64,000 nt of DNA, taken from Phytopseudomonas punonensis. Lineage in GTDB: Bacteria; Pseudomonadota; Gammaproteobacteria; Pseudomonadales; Pseudomonadaceae. This document shows positions 8,078 to 16,687 of the stretch, piece after piece; the stretch's first letter is position 1; each line of letters begins with the position of its first letter. The stretch covers positions 124,001 through 188,000 of the forward strand of contig NZ_FRBQ01000007.1 of assembly GCF_900142655.1 (NCBI RefSeq), written 5' to 3'. The notes under the pieces were generated by a model. That model saw nothing but the letters and a program-made list of their open reading frames with translations, was not told the DNA's origin and ran no database searches. Position numbers and translations under genes: made by a program.

Positions 8078-10477
8078 TCAGAAGTCCAGGGTGGCCGAGA
8101 CCTTCAACGTACGTGGCTCGCCCTGGGTCAGGTAGCCGCCGTTGGTGGAGGCCCAGTAAGCCTTGTCGGCGACGTTCTCAAGGCCCGCACGCAAGGTGAG
8201 CAGGCGCTCTTCATCCAGTTTCATGGCATAGCGGGCGCCCAGATCGACGCGAGTCCAGGCGGGAATGCTCAGGTTATTGGCAGAGTCGATGTACTGGCCG
8301 CCCGTGCGCAGCAGCAGGCCATTGACGGTTAACCCGGAAACTCCCGGCACGTCCCAATCGGCGCCAACGTTGAACTGGAACTTCGGCACCCCGACGGCAC
8401 GATTGCCGTCATTGAGGCCGTTGACGGTGCCACGTAATTCGGTATCCATCCACGTCGCCCCGGCCAGCACACGTAGCCCGGAAAGGGGCTCACCAAACAT
8501 GTTCAGTTCGACACCGCGGTTGCGCTGCTCGGCATCGACACTGAACGTTCCGCCCTGAGTAATCCCTTGCGGCTGCTCGATGCGATAGACGCCCAGGCTG
8601 CCACCGAACGCCCCCCAATCCAGCTTGACGCCTGCCTCGATCTGCTTGGAACGGTAAGGTGCAAAGGTCGCTCCGGCATTGCTTGCCGAGGTAGGCGCAG
8701 TCGGCCCCTGCTGCAGGGATTCGATGCGGTTGGCATAGAGCGATACGGCGTCAGTGGCCTTGAACACCACGCCGTAGGCCGGTGTGGTGATGCTCTCGTC
8801 ATAAGGCGTACCACGAGCTCCGCTGTTCGCGTTCCAAGAGTCGGAAGCCAGGCTCTGTCGGCGCAGGCCAAGCGTCAGCAGCAGACGGTCATCCATGAAG
8901 CCAAGCGTGTCGGATACCGCAGCACTGCGGGTGGTGAGCTTGGCAGTCTTGCGTGGATCATGGAGATCGCCACTGACACTGGCTGTCGGCTCGGGGCTTG
9001 GGAAGGGATCGTAAAGGTTACCCGGAAGACGATTGGCGGCAGTGGTCGACTCGAAGGCATTACGCTTTTCCTGCCACAAACCGTTAACGGCGACATTCAG
9101 CTGATGGCTGATCGTGCCAGTCTGCACACGTCCACGCAGGCCGGCGACTGAACTAAAGGTCTCTTGATCGAGCGGCGAATAGAGCCGCCCGACCCGACCA
9201 TCACCATTGGACGATTCCAGAAACAGCGAGGAATACACCCCATTCTCGCGGGTGTATTTACCGCCACCGGCGAGATACGCCGTCCAGTTGTCACTGAGGT
9301 CATATTCGGCGTTGAACATGCCATAGGTATCTTCCAGCTGCGACCAACTCCAGGGCTGCGCGTAGTTGGCATCCGAGTCCGGTGCTTTGGGCAGCTTGCC
9401 GCCCAGCCCCGCCGTCGAGGTCGCCAGGTTGATCACCGCACGTCCTTCGTTGATGCGCTGCTTCTGGTAACCGAAGTCCGTAGACAGGCGCAGGCGTTCG
9501 CCCCGGTAATCGAGGCCGATGGTAGCCAGGCTGAAATGTGAATGTTCGCCATCGACTGCCGTTTCGCCGTCGCGCTTGGCCAGGTTGACGCGCACCCCGA
9601 AGCGGTTGTCCTCGCCAAAACGCTGCCCCACATCGACGTGCCCGCCCGCACGCGAGTCGCTTGCGTAATCCAGGGTGATACTGCGGTTCGGCTTATCCTC
9701 GGCGCGCTTGGAGATCACGTTGATCGTCCCGCCTACACCACTGCCACCCGGCGCTACGCCATTGAGAAAGGCATTGGCACCTTTGAACACCTCAACCCGC
9801 TCGACCGCCTCGGTGGATATGATCTGCCGCGGCAAAATCCCGTACAGGCCATTGAAGGCGATCTCGTCGCTATACAGCTGGAAGCCGCGCACCACGAACA
9901 CCTGGGAAAAGTTGCCGAACCCATTGGACTGGCGAATCGCCGGGTCACTGGCCAGCACCTCACCAAGACTTCGCGCCTGACGACTCTGAATCAGTTCGTT
10001 GGTGTAGCTGGCCGCGCTGAACGGCACATCCTGCATATCCTGATTGCCCAGCATGCCGATCCGCGCGCCGCGGGCGACCTGGCCACCGGCGTACTCGACC
10101 GGCAGATCGAGGCGCCCATCGGCCTGGCCGCTGACGGTGGTGGCGTCGAGCTGCAGTGAGTTGGCGTCGCTGCTCAGCAGCACCAGGCTGACCGTGCCGT
10201 CGGCGCCAATCAGGTAGCTCAGGCCACTGCCCTGCAACAGCCGCTGCAGGCCTTCGTCTACCGAGTAGTCACCCTTGAGGGCCGGCGCCTGACGCTCACC
10301 GGGGGTCAGGCTGGCATCGTAGAGCAGGCGCACGTTGGCCTGCTCGGCGAAGTCGGTCAGCGCCGCATCGAGCGGCTGAGCCGGGAGGTCGAACTCCAGG
10401 GCCGAGGCGCTGGTGGCAGCGAGCAGCAGGTGGGCGGTGGCGATGGCTTGCCAGAGAGGAGTACACATCAGGCGCAT
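8078..10477 (-). CDS. TonB-dependent siderophore receptor with STN signalling domain
   Basis: 799 residues from ATG 10477, with AGGA upstream. Signal peptide (MRLMCTPLWQAIATAHLLLA to about ASA), STN domain (about 27-100; FDLPAQPLDAALTDFAEQA, SVDEGLQRLLQGSGLSYL), plug (about 140-285; DVPFSAASYTNELIQSRQAR, VERVEVFKGANAFLNGVAPGGSGVGGTINVISKRA), and a barrel ending LKVSATLDF. It resembles receptors for ferric hydroxamate or citrate-like chelates, but the ligand cannot be read from sequence. It is the output gene of the FecI/FecR pair at 10619-12066 on the same strand. The receptor starts 141 bases after the fecR stop, long enough for its own sigma-dependent promoter. GGAAAAT lies in that gap on this strand (10576-10582). 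Confidence 0.92.
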   Translation of the reverse strand: MRLMCTPLWQAIATAHLLLAATSASALEFDLPAQPLDAALTDFAEQANVRLLYDASLTPGERQAPALKGDYSVDEGLQRLLQGSGLSYLIGADGTVSLVLLSSDANSLQLDATTVSGQADGRLDLPVEYAGGQVARGARIGMLGNQDMQDVPFSAASYTNELIQSRQARSLGEVLASDPAIRQSNGFGNFSQVFVVRGFQLYSDEIAFNGLYGILPRQIISTEAVERVEVFKGANAFLNGVAPGGSGVGGTINVISKRAEDKPNRSITLDYASDSRAGGHVDVGQRFGEDNRFGVRVNLAKRDGETAVDGEHSHFSLATIGLDYRGERLRLSTDFGYQKQRINEGRAVINLATSTAGLGGKLPKAPDSDANYAQPWSWSQLEDTYGMFNAEYDLSDNWTAYLAGGGKYTRENGVYSSLFLESSNGDGRVGRLYSPLDQETFSSVAGLRGRVQTGTISHQLNVAVNGLWQEKRNAFESTTAANRLPGNLYDPFPSPEPTASVSGDLHDPRKTAKLTTRSAAVSDTLGFMDDRLLLTLGLRRQSLASDSWNANSGARGTPYDESITTPAYGVVFKATDAVSLYANRIESLQQGPTAPTSASNAGATFAPYRSKQIEAGVKLDWGAFGGSLGVYRIEQPQGITQGGTFSVDAEQRNRGVELNMFGEPLSGLRVLAGATWMDTELRGTVNGLNDGNRAVGVPKFQFNVGADWDVPGVSGLTVNGLLLRTGGQYIDSANNLSIPAWTRVDLGARYAMKLDEERLLTLRAGLENVADKAYWASTNGGYLTQGEPRTLKVSATLDF

Positions 10478-10618
10478 GCTGGATTTCCTGTGTTCTGCAT
10501 AAGTTCATGCGAAGAAGTCGCATTTGCAGAGAGGAAGACGAAGCACCCGCATGTTTCTGAACCGCGCCCGCGATTATTTTCCAGCGCCCGCCAATACCGC
10601 GAATCACGCGGCGGCGAA

Positions 10619-11566
10619 TCAGGCGCGGCTGACCAGCAGCAAACCGGGCAGGCGCACCAGGCGTACCGGCAGGGCACTCTCGATGGCGCGCAGCACGGCC
10701 TGGGGGTCGTCATGGGCGAACACGCCGGTTACCTTGAGCTCGCGCACGCTGTCATCGAGAAAGATCACCCGCTGGCGCTGGCTGCGCTCGAGCGCGGCGA
10801 ACACCTCGCTCAGCGGCTGGGCGCGGAACACCAGCTTGCCCCGCTGCCAGGCCAGCTGCTGACGGGCATCCAGTGGCTGCACCGCCTGCAGGTGATCGCC
10901 GCTCCAGCGCACCTGCTGGTTGGCGCCTACCGGCAGCGGCTGATCCGTTGCATCGCTGGCCTGCACCTGCCCTTCGGTCACGGCCAGCACCACGTCGCGA
11001 CCATCGTAATCGACATCGAAACGCGTGCCGGTCACCCGAATCCGCGCCGCCCCCGCCTCGACGATGAACGGCCGGCTGGCATCCTTGGCGACCTGCAAAT
11101 CCACCTCACCGCGGTACAGGCGCACTTCGCGGCGACCTTCGCGGAGCGTCCAGTCCAGCGCCGTGGCGCCATTGAGCGTGAGGATCGAACCGTCGTCCAG
11201 TTCGAGGGTGCGCACTTCGCCGGGCGCTGTCGCCACATCGGCGTACCAGCCCAGCCAGACGCCCTGGGGCAGCCACAGGGCCAGCAGCAAGAGCGCGGCA
11301 CTGGCCAGCGGTACGCTCCAGCGCAACGCGCGACGGCGGCGCGTCGGCCGCTGGGCCTGCGCGGCGATGGGCTGCACAGTCGCCGGCTGCTGCACCTGGC
11401 CCAGCAATGCCCAGAGCCGATCCACCTCACGCGCAGCCTGTTCGTGAGCCGGCGAGCGTTCGCGCCAGGTTTTGGCAGCCAGGTGATCGGCCGCCGTGGC
11501 GCACCCGGAATGCAGCAGCACCTGCCATTCCCTGGCCTGGGCGAGAAGCGAAGCGTCGGCGGTCAC
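10619..11566 (-). CDS. FecR-type anti-sigma regulator
   Basis: 315 residues from GTG 11566, which overlaps the sigma stop as GTGA; the frame is open further upstream but that part lies inside the sigma gene. The cytoplasmic N-terminus (AREWQVLLHSGCATAADHLA, WRERSPAHEQAAREVDRLW) is followed by a basic stretch RPTRRRR and one membrane segment (about 83-101, LASAALLLLALWLPQG). The periplasmic FecR domain (GEVRTLELDDGSILTLNGAT, ARIRVTGTRFDVDY) and a C-terminal STN-like part (LVFRAQPLSEVFAALERSQ) come next. It should couple the receptor at 8078-10477 to the sigma factor at 11563-12066. Confidence 0.9.
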   Translation of the reverse strand: MTADASLLAQAREWQVLLHSGCATAADHLAAKTWRERSPAHEQAAREVDRLWALLGQVQQPATVQPIAAQAQRPTRRRRALRWSVPLASAALLLLALWLPQGVWLGWYADVATAPGEVRTLELDDGSILTLNGATALDWTLREGRREVRLYRGEVDLQVAKDASRPFIVEAGAARIRVTGTRFDVDYDGRDVVLAVTEGQVQASDATDQPLPVGANQQVRWSGDHLQAVQPLDARQQLAWQRGKLVFRAQPLSEVFAALERSQRQRVIFLDDSVRELKVTGVFAHDDPQAVLRAIESALPVRLVRLPGLLLVSRA

Positions 11567-12066
11567 GGCATCCAATCCATTTTCTGCTGGCAGTGTTCGA
11601 GAGCCTTGAGGATATAGCGCCCGGCCATGCTTTCGGAAACTCCAAGGCGCTGGCCGATCTCCTTTTGCGTCAGGCCGTCGAGGCGATTCCACAGCAGCGC
11701 CTGGCGCAGGTGGGGCGGCAAGTCCTCAAGGATACTCTGCAGCCGGCCGAGCTGCTGCCCGTCACCCACGATCTGCTCGGGGCCGGGCTGCTCGGAGGCG
11801 AGCTCCACCGAGACGTCTTCCTGTACCGGCCGCGCCTGCAGCTGGCGCTGGTGATCGATGACCAGATTGCGGGCGATGCGATACAGAAAGGCACGCAAGT
11901 TGCCCACCTCGTCACTGCCGCGGCGCTGGAAGCGCAGCCAGGTTTCCTGGCGCAGGTCAGCTGCCAGTTCGCTGCACTTGACCTGCCGCGTCAGGAAACG
12001 CAGCAGCTCACCGGCATGGCGCTGGAACTGGCCGTCGTGGGCATCGCTGTCGCGGGGCGGGCGCAC
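11563..12066 (-). CDS. FecI-type ECF sigma factor
   Basis: 167 residues from GTG 12066. Region 2 is present (RHAGELLRFLTRQV, AADLRQETWLRFQRRG, NLRAFLYRIARNLVIDHQRQ), as is region 4 (LEDLPPHLRQALLWNRLDGL, IGQRLGVSESMAGRYILKAL). It should transcribe the receptor gene at 8078-10477. The start is uncertain: no ATG is available, the frame stays open upstream past the Fur-box-like site with codons for RRYVRNPFLLHEILRV, and the GTG has only a weak ribosome binding site. It ends in a GTGA overlap with the fecR-like gene. Confidence 0.88.
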   Translation of the reverse strand: MRPPRDSDAHDGQFQRHAGELLRFLTRQVKCSELAADLRQETWLRFQRRGSDEVGNLRAFLYRIARNLVIDHQRQLQARPVQEDVSVELASEQPGPEQIVGDGQQLGRLQSILEDLPPHLRQALLWNRLDGLTQKEIGQRLGVSESMAGRYILKALEHCQQKMDWMP

Positions 12067-12112
12067 TCGGAGGATCTCGTGCAGAAGAAACGGGTTGCGA
12101 ACATATCGCCGC

Positions 12113-12127
12113 TGATAATTATTTTCA
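12113..12127. promoter_or_regulatory. Fur box upstream of second ECF sigma gene
   Basis: TGATAATTATTTTCA matches the 7-1-7 Fur consensus TGATAAT-N-ATTATCA at every position but one. It lies 46 bases before the proposed sigma start, so ferric-loaded Fur should repress the sigma/anti-sigma pair. Confidence 0.8.
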
Positions 12128-12189
12128 ACAAAAGACAGCCGTCAGCCGTTTGCACGGCACACGGGGCGCAGCGCCTGCTGCCCACCGCG

Positions 12190-13488
12190 TCAATCCACCG
12201 TGTAGCCCAACACGCGTGGCAACCACAACGCAATTTCCGGGAATACCGCGACCAGAACCAGGGCGCAGCCCATCACCAGCACGAACAGCAGGGCCCAGCC
12301 GATAGTCTGCTCCAGGCGGATCTTCGCCACTTCGGTGGTGACCATTAGGTTGATCGCAACCGGCGGGGTGAACTGGCCTATGGCGATGTTCATCGCCAGC
12401 AGGATGCCGAACCACACCGGGTTCCAGCCGAAGTGCTGCATCACCGGGATGAGGATGGGCATCAGGATCAGGTAGATCGAGATGGCGTCGAGCAGCATGC
12501 CGGCCAGCAACACGGCGATCATCACCAGCACCAGCAGCACCGTGCCGTTATCGGAGAGCGAGATCAGCCATTCGGCCATATGGCGGAAGGTGCCGAGCAT
12601 GGTGCCGGCCCAGGCGAAGATGCCGGCCAGGGCGATGATCAGCATCACCACGCCGGAGATCACCGCGGCCTCCCCGCACAGGCGCCACAGGTTGCTCCAC
12701 TGCAGTTCACGGGTGACGAACAGACCGACCAGCACGCCATAGGCGACACCGACCACGGCGGCTTCGGTCGGCGTGAACAGGCCGCTGCGCAGGCCGCCGA
12801 GAATCAGGATCGGCGCGAACAACGCCGGCAATGCCTGCTTGAAACTCGGCCACAGCGGTGGCCGTTCGGTGCCTTCAGGCGCCTCCCAGCCGTAGCGGCG
12901 CGACAGCAGCCAGGCCGGCAGCAGCAACACGATGCCCGCCACAATGCCCGGGAACAGACCGGCGGCGAACAGCGCCCGCAGGTCGACGCCCGGCACCACG
13001 ATCGAATACAGAATCAGCGCGATCGACGGCGGAATCAGAATGGCGGTCGAGGCCGAAGCGGCGATCAGGGTCGCCGAAAACGGCTTGGGGTAACCCGCTT
13101 TGGTCATGCTCGGCAACATCACCATGGCCACCGCTGCGGCGTCCGCCGGGCCGGAGCCGCTCATGCCGCCCATGATCAGGCAGACCAGTACCGCCACCAT
13201 CGCCAGGCCGCCATGGCGGGGGCCGATCATTGCCTGGGCAAAGCGCACCAGGCGTAGTGCCACGCCGGCCTTCTCGAACACCAGGCCGGTGAGGATGAAC
13301 AGCGGAATGGCGATCAGCGGGTACTTGGCCACGCCGTTGTAGGTATTGGTGCCCAGGGTGGCGAGCATGTCCGGCGACAGCCCGGCGATGATGCCGATGG
13401 CGCCGGACAGGCCAAGGGCGAACGCCACCGGCACGCCGAGCAACAGCAGAACAAGGAAACTGGCGATCAGCCAGAGATCAGGGCTCAT
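12190..13488 (-). CDS. dctM: TRAP transporter large permease subunit, DctM family
   Basis: 432 residues, about twelve hydrophobic segments. It is the sodium-coupled transport channel of a tripartite ATP-independent periplasmic (TRAP) importer. Family features visible are LLLLGVPVAFALGLSGAIG at the N-terminus, VCLIMGGMSGSGPADAAAVA, the SASTAILIPPSIALILYSIV stretch, GLFTPTEAAVVGVAYG, and IAIGQFTPPVAINLMVT near the end. Its ATG overlaps the 3' end of dctQ by 11 bases. The substrate of this family is usually a C4-dicarboxylate or another small organic acid; the specific one is not determined. Confidence 0.92.
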   Translation of the reverse strand: MSPDLWLIASFLVLLLLGVPVAFALGLSGAIGIIAGLSPDMLATLGTNTYNGVAKYPLIAIPLFILTGLVFEKAGVALRLVRFAQAMIGPRHGGLAMVAVLVCLIMGGMSGSGPADAAAVAMVMLPSMTKAGYPKPFSATLIAASASTAILIPPSIALILYSIVVPGVDLRALFAAGLFPGIVAGIVLLLPAWLLSRRYGWEAPEGTERPPLWPSFKQALPALFAPILILGGLRSGLFTPTEAAVVGVAYGVLVGLFVTRELQWSNLWRLCGEAAVISGVVMLIIALAGIFAWAGTMLGTFRHMAEWLISLSDNGTVLLVLVMIAVLLAGMLLDAISIYLILMPILIPVMQHFGWNPVWFGILLAMNIAIGQFTPPVAINLMVTTEVAKIRLEQTIGWALLFVLVMGCALVLVAVFPEIALWLPRVLGYTVD

Positions 13489-13954
13489 CGTGGTCGCTCC
13501 CGCGCAGCCGCTCTAGGGTCATCTGGCATAGGCGCACGAACATCAGCACGGCAAGCAGCGGCAGCCACACCACGTACCACCAGTTCGGCAGACCCAGACC
13601 CGGCGACTCCGATTGCCACTGGTATTCCTCAAGGGCGAACTGCCCGCCGAACCACAGCACTAGCCCCAGCACCAGGGTCGCCACCAGCCACTGGCCGATG
13701 ATCAATGGCGTGCGCAGCCGCGGGCACAGGCGTTCTAGAAAGCCGATACGAATGTGCCGGTTGCGGCGCAGCGCCACCGAGGCGCCGGCGAAGGTCAGGA
13801 TAACCAGCAGGAACACCGACAGCTCCTCGGTGAAGGCGAAGGAGGCATCGGTGAAATAGCGCACCACCACGTTGGCCAAGCTGATCAGGCTGATGATCAC
13901 CAGCGCCAGGGTGGCGAGCCAGCGCTCGAGTGGCGCGTCGACTTGCTTGCTCAT
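13478..13954 (-). CDS. dctQ: TRAP transporter small permease subunit, DctQ family
   Basis: 158 residues with four membrane segments (LATLALVIISLISLANVVVR; FTEELSVFLLVILTFAGASVA; LIIGQWLVATLVLGLVLWFG; WYVVWLPLLAVLMFVRL). The motif FTEELSVFLLV and the G-A-S-VALRRNRHIRI loop are typical of DctQ. It pairs with DctM in the inner membrane. A terminator-like hairpin separates it from dctP upstream, and it overlaps dctM downstream. Confidence 0.9.
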   Translation of the reverse strand: MSKQVDAPLERWLATLALVIISLISLANVVVRYFTDASFAFTEELSVFLLVILTFAGASVALRRNRHIRIGFLERLCPRLRTPLIIGQWLVATLVLGLVLWFGGQFALEEYQWQSESPGLGLPNWWYVVWLPLLAVLMFVRLCQMTLERLRGSDHDEP

Positions 13955-13966
13955 GGGTGTTCTCGC

Positions 13967-13993
13967 AAAAAGCGGGAGCCACTGCCGGCTCCC
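13967..13993 (-). terminator. Intrinsic terminator or attenuator between dctP and dctQM
   Basis: On the reverse strand GGGAGCC-ggcagt-GGCTCCC is followed by GC and five T residues (complement of A13967-13971). This is a 7-base perfect stem with a U-tract, placed just after the dctP stop and before the dctQ start in one operon. It would give more binding-protein transcript than permease transcript. Confidence 0.72.
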
Positions 13994-14002
13994 TTGACTC
14001 GA

Positions 14003-15001
14003 TCAGGGCTTGGCGATGGCGCTGCGGGCCGCGTCGAGCAGCTTGTCGCCGATCTTCGGCGCCCACTTCTCGTGCACGCTGCGGGTGGCGTCGACGAACG
14101 CCTGGCGCTCGGCATCATTGAGCTCGACCACTTCCACGCCACGGCTGCGGATGTCTTCCAGGCGCTTGGCCTGCTGGCTGCGCGACAGTTCCACTTCCCA
14201 CTTGCCGGCATCCAGAGCGGCCTGGCGCAGCAGCTCGCGGTCTTCCTCGGGCAGCGTTTTCCATACGCGCTGGTTGACCGCGAAGATCAGCGGGTCGGCC
14301 ATGTAGTGCCACAGGGTCAGGTACTTCTGGCCGACCTGGTCGACACGCGCCACGTCGAACACCGACAGCGGGTTCTCCTGGCCGTCGACCGCGCCAGTGG
14401 TCAACGCCGGCTTGGCGTCGGCCCAGCTCATCTGCGTGGGATTGGCACCCAGTGCACTGAAGGTGTCCTGGAACAGCGGCGAGCCGACCACGCGGATCTT
14501 CAGGCCAGCCAGGTCAGCCGGCGCACGCACTGGCTTGCGGGAGTTGGAGACTTCACGGAAGCCGTTCTCGCCCCAGGCCAGCGGCACGATGCCGCGCTGC
14601 TCGATGGCGGCGAACGACAGCTTGCCGGCCTCTCCCTGGGTGATGGCGTCGAGGTCGGCGTTGTCCTTCATCAGGAAGGGCAGGGAGAACAGGTTCAGCT
14701 CCGGCACCTGGGGCGACCAGTTGATGGTCGAGCCCACGGCCATATCGATCAGCCCAGAGCGCATGGCCGAGAACTCCTTGGTCTGGTCGCCAGCGACCAG
14801 TTGCGCGTTCGGGTAGACGCGCAAGGTAATACGCCCTTCAGAGCGCTCGTTGACCAGCTCGGCCCATTTCTGCGCAGCCTGCCCCCAGGGGAAGGCATCC
14901 GACAGAACGGTGGAAACGGAATATTCGCGCGCCTGGGCCGCGAAGCCGGCGGACAGTGCAGCGGTTGCGGCCACAGCCGCCAGTAAGCGAGTGAGTTTCA
15001 T
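14003..15001 (-). CDS. dctP: TRAP transporter substrate-binding protein, DctP family
   Basis: 332 residues from ATG 15001, with a Sec signal peptide (MKLTRLLAAVAATAALSAG to AAQA). A longer in-frame reading upstream to 15352 lacks a signal and was rejected. DctP features are AAQKWAELVNERSEGRITLR, VYPNAQLVAGDQTKEFSAMR, GLKIRVVGSPLFQDTFSALG, PTQMSWADAKPALTTGAVDG and QENPLSVFDVARVDQVGQKY. The family-conserved Arg in GLKIRV normally holds the ligand carboxylate. It captures the solute in the periplasm and delivers it to DctQM. Confidence 0.92.
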   Translation of the reverse strand: MKLTRLLAAVAATAALSAGFAAQAREYSVSTVLSDAFPWGQAAQKWAELVNERSEGRITLRVYPNAQLVAGDQTKEFSAMRSGLIDMAVGSTINWSPQVPELNLFSLPFLMKDNADLDAITQGEAGKLSFAAIEQRGIVPLAWGENGFREVSNSRKPVRAPADLAGLKIRVVGSPLFQDTFSALGANPTQMSWADAKPALTTGAVDGQENPLSVFDVARVDQVGQKYLTLWHYMADPLIFAVNQRVWKTLPEEDRELLRQAALDAGKWEVELSRSQQAKRLEDIRSRGVEVVELNDAERQAFVDATRSVHEKWAPKIGDKLLDAARSAIAKP

Positions 15002-15246
15002 AGGGCATCCTTGGTTGGATCGTGGTTCTAGTTGTTGTAAGCGCATGCGGCTTGAGGCGCGCAGCAGATCCAGCGGCGAGCGGATGGTTCGCCAGGGTGC
15101 CGGGGTCGGCACGGGGACGGCGCCCGCGGGCGCCAGCACAGCCCAGGCATCTTGTGAACGCACGGGCCGCTTTGCGGTGAAGCTGAGTGTCGCAACTATC
15201 CCAGAACGATGACGCGCATGCCATACGCAGCCATCGCCAGCGCCTC

Positions 15247-15252
15247 TATAAT
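15247..15252 (+). promoter_or_regulatory. Candidate -10 element of the MATE gene promoter
   Basis: A perfect TATAAT lies 24 bases before the ATG at 15276. No convincing -35 hexamer is present at the right spacing, so activation by a regulator or an extended -10 is possible. The transcript would have a very short leader. Confidence 0.45.
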
Positions 15253-15275
15253 GCGCGACACTAAGGAAGCCTCTC

Positions 15276-16619
15276 ATGTTTCGTGATGCCTGGCGCCACG
15301 CGCCAACCCACCGCAAGGTCTGGGCGCTGGCGGCGCCGATGATTCTTTCCAACCTGTCCGTGCCACTGGTGGCGCTGGTCGATACCGCGGTGGTCGGCCA
15401 CCTGCCCCATGCCCATCAACTGGGCGCCGTGGCGGTGGGCAGCAGTTTGTACATCCTGATCGTCGGAGTACTTGGCTTCTTGCGCATGGGCACCACCGGC
15501 TTCGCCGCCCAGGCCTGTGGCCGCGGCGATGGTGGCGCGCTACGCCAGGTGCTGGTGCAGGGCCTGCTGCTTGCGGCACTGCTGGCGCTGGTGGTTGGCG
15601 CACTGGCCATACCCTTCAGTGGCCTGGCGCTGGAGCTGATGAACCCGTCGGCCGAACTCGACGGCCTGACCCGGGATTTTCTGCACACGCGCCTGCTTGG
15701 CCTACCGGCAGCGCTGGCCAACTACGCGCTGATCGGCTGGCTGCTCGGCGCCCAGAACGCCCGCGCGCCGCTGGTGATGCTGCTGGTCACCAACCTGCTG
15801 AACATCGTGCTGTCGCTATGGTTCGTACTTGGCCTGCACTGGGAAGTGGTAGGCGCCGCTCGCGCTGCGGTGCTGGCCGAATGGGGCGGCCTGCTGGTCG
15901 GCCTGGCGCTGGCCCGGCGTGCCCTGCGCCGCCATCCCGGCGGCACGCGCTGGGCGGCGATGGCCCGGTGGCAGAGCTGGCGCGCGCTGCTGGCGGTGAA
16001 CCGCGACATTTTCCTGCGCTCGCTGGCGCTGCAGGCGGTGTTCCTGATGATCACCATTCAAGGCACGCGCCTCGGCGACGCCACGGTGGCTGCCAACGCC
16101 TTGTTGCTCAACGGCCTGTTGATAACTGCCTACGCACTGGATGGCCTGGCCCATGCGGTCGAGGCGCTATGCGGCCACGCCATCGGCGCGCGGGATCGTT
16201 TGGCGCTCAGGCGCAGCCTGATCGTCGCCGGTATCTGGTCGCTGCTGGCCAGCCTGGTATTCGCGCTGGCGTTCGCATTTGGCGGCCACCTGTTTATCAA
16301 CCTGCAGACGGATATTGCCGCGGTGCGCGAAACCGCCGACCACTACCTGCCCTATCTCGCCCTGCTACCGTTGTTCGCGGTGTGGAGCTACCTGCTCGAC
16401 GGCCTGTTTATCGGCGCCACCCGCGCCCGCGAGATGCGCAACGCCATGCTCGTCGCCCTGGCCATCGGCCTGCCGGTCGCCTTGGCGCTGCAGGGCTTCG
16501 GCAACCACGGCTTGTGGATCGCCTTTCTGACCTTCATGGCATTGCGTGGGCTGGCTCTGGGTGCGCTGGCCTGGCGGCTGGCGCGGCGTGATCAGTGGAT
16601 TGCGGCGCCGGGCAGTTGA
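15276..16619 (+). CDS. MATE family efflux transporter (DinF-like)
   Basis: 447 residues, about twelve membrane segments, starting at ATG 15276 with AAGGAAG upstream. DinF-branch features are KVWALAAPMILSNLSVPLVA, LVDTAVVGHLPHAHQLGAVA, GFLRMGTTGFAAQACGRGD, and the second-half repeat IQGTRLGDATVAANALLLNG with AVEALCGHAIGARD. Multidrug/toxin extrusion proteins exchange a drug or toxic metabolite for protons or sodium at the inner membrane. It is a single gene, divergent from dctP and convergent with nadE, with a good terminator after it. The export substrate is not predictable. Confidence 0.9.
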   Translation: MFRDAWRHAPTHRKVWALAAPMILSNLSVPLVALVDTAVVGHLPHAHQLGAVAVGSSLYILIVGVLGFLRMGTTGFAAQACGRGDGGALRQVLVQGLLLAALLALVVGALAIPFSGLALELMNPSAELDGLTRDFLHTRLLGLPAALANYALIGWLLGAQNARAPLVMLLVTNLLNIVLSLWFVLGLHWEVVGAARAAVLAEWGGLLVGLALARRALRRHPGGTRWAAMARWQSWRALLAVNRDIFLRSLALQAVFLMITIQGTRLGDATVAANALLLNGLLITAYALDGLAHAVEALCGHAIGARDRLALRRSLIVAGIWSLLASLVFALAFAFGGHLFINLQTDIAAVRETADHYLPYLALLPLFAVWSYLLDGLFIGATRAREMRNAMLVALAIGLPVALALQGFGNHGLWIAFLTFMALRGLALGALAWRLARRDQWIAAPGS

Positions 16620-16647
16620 TCCCGCTCTCATCGCCATTCAGATATGG

Positions 16648-16675
16648 AAAAAGCCCGCTGAATCGCGGGCTTTTT
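16648..16675. terminator. Bidirectional intrinsic terminator
   Basis: AAAAA-GCCCGC-tgaatc-GCGGGC-TTTTT is a textbook hairpin with T-runs on both strands. It lies between the convergent MATE gene and nadE and can end both transcripts. Confidence 0.92.
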
Positions 16676-16687
16676 GTTGGCTGCCGA

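Noticed and set aside
10576..10602. Full FecI-type promoter for the second signalling receptor
   Set aside because: GGAAAAT is present but no -10-like CGTC lies at a plausible spacing; kept only as a low-interest observation.
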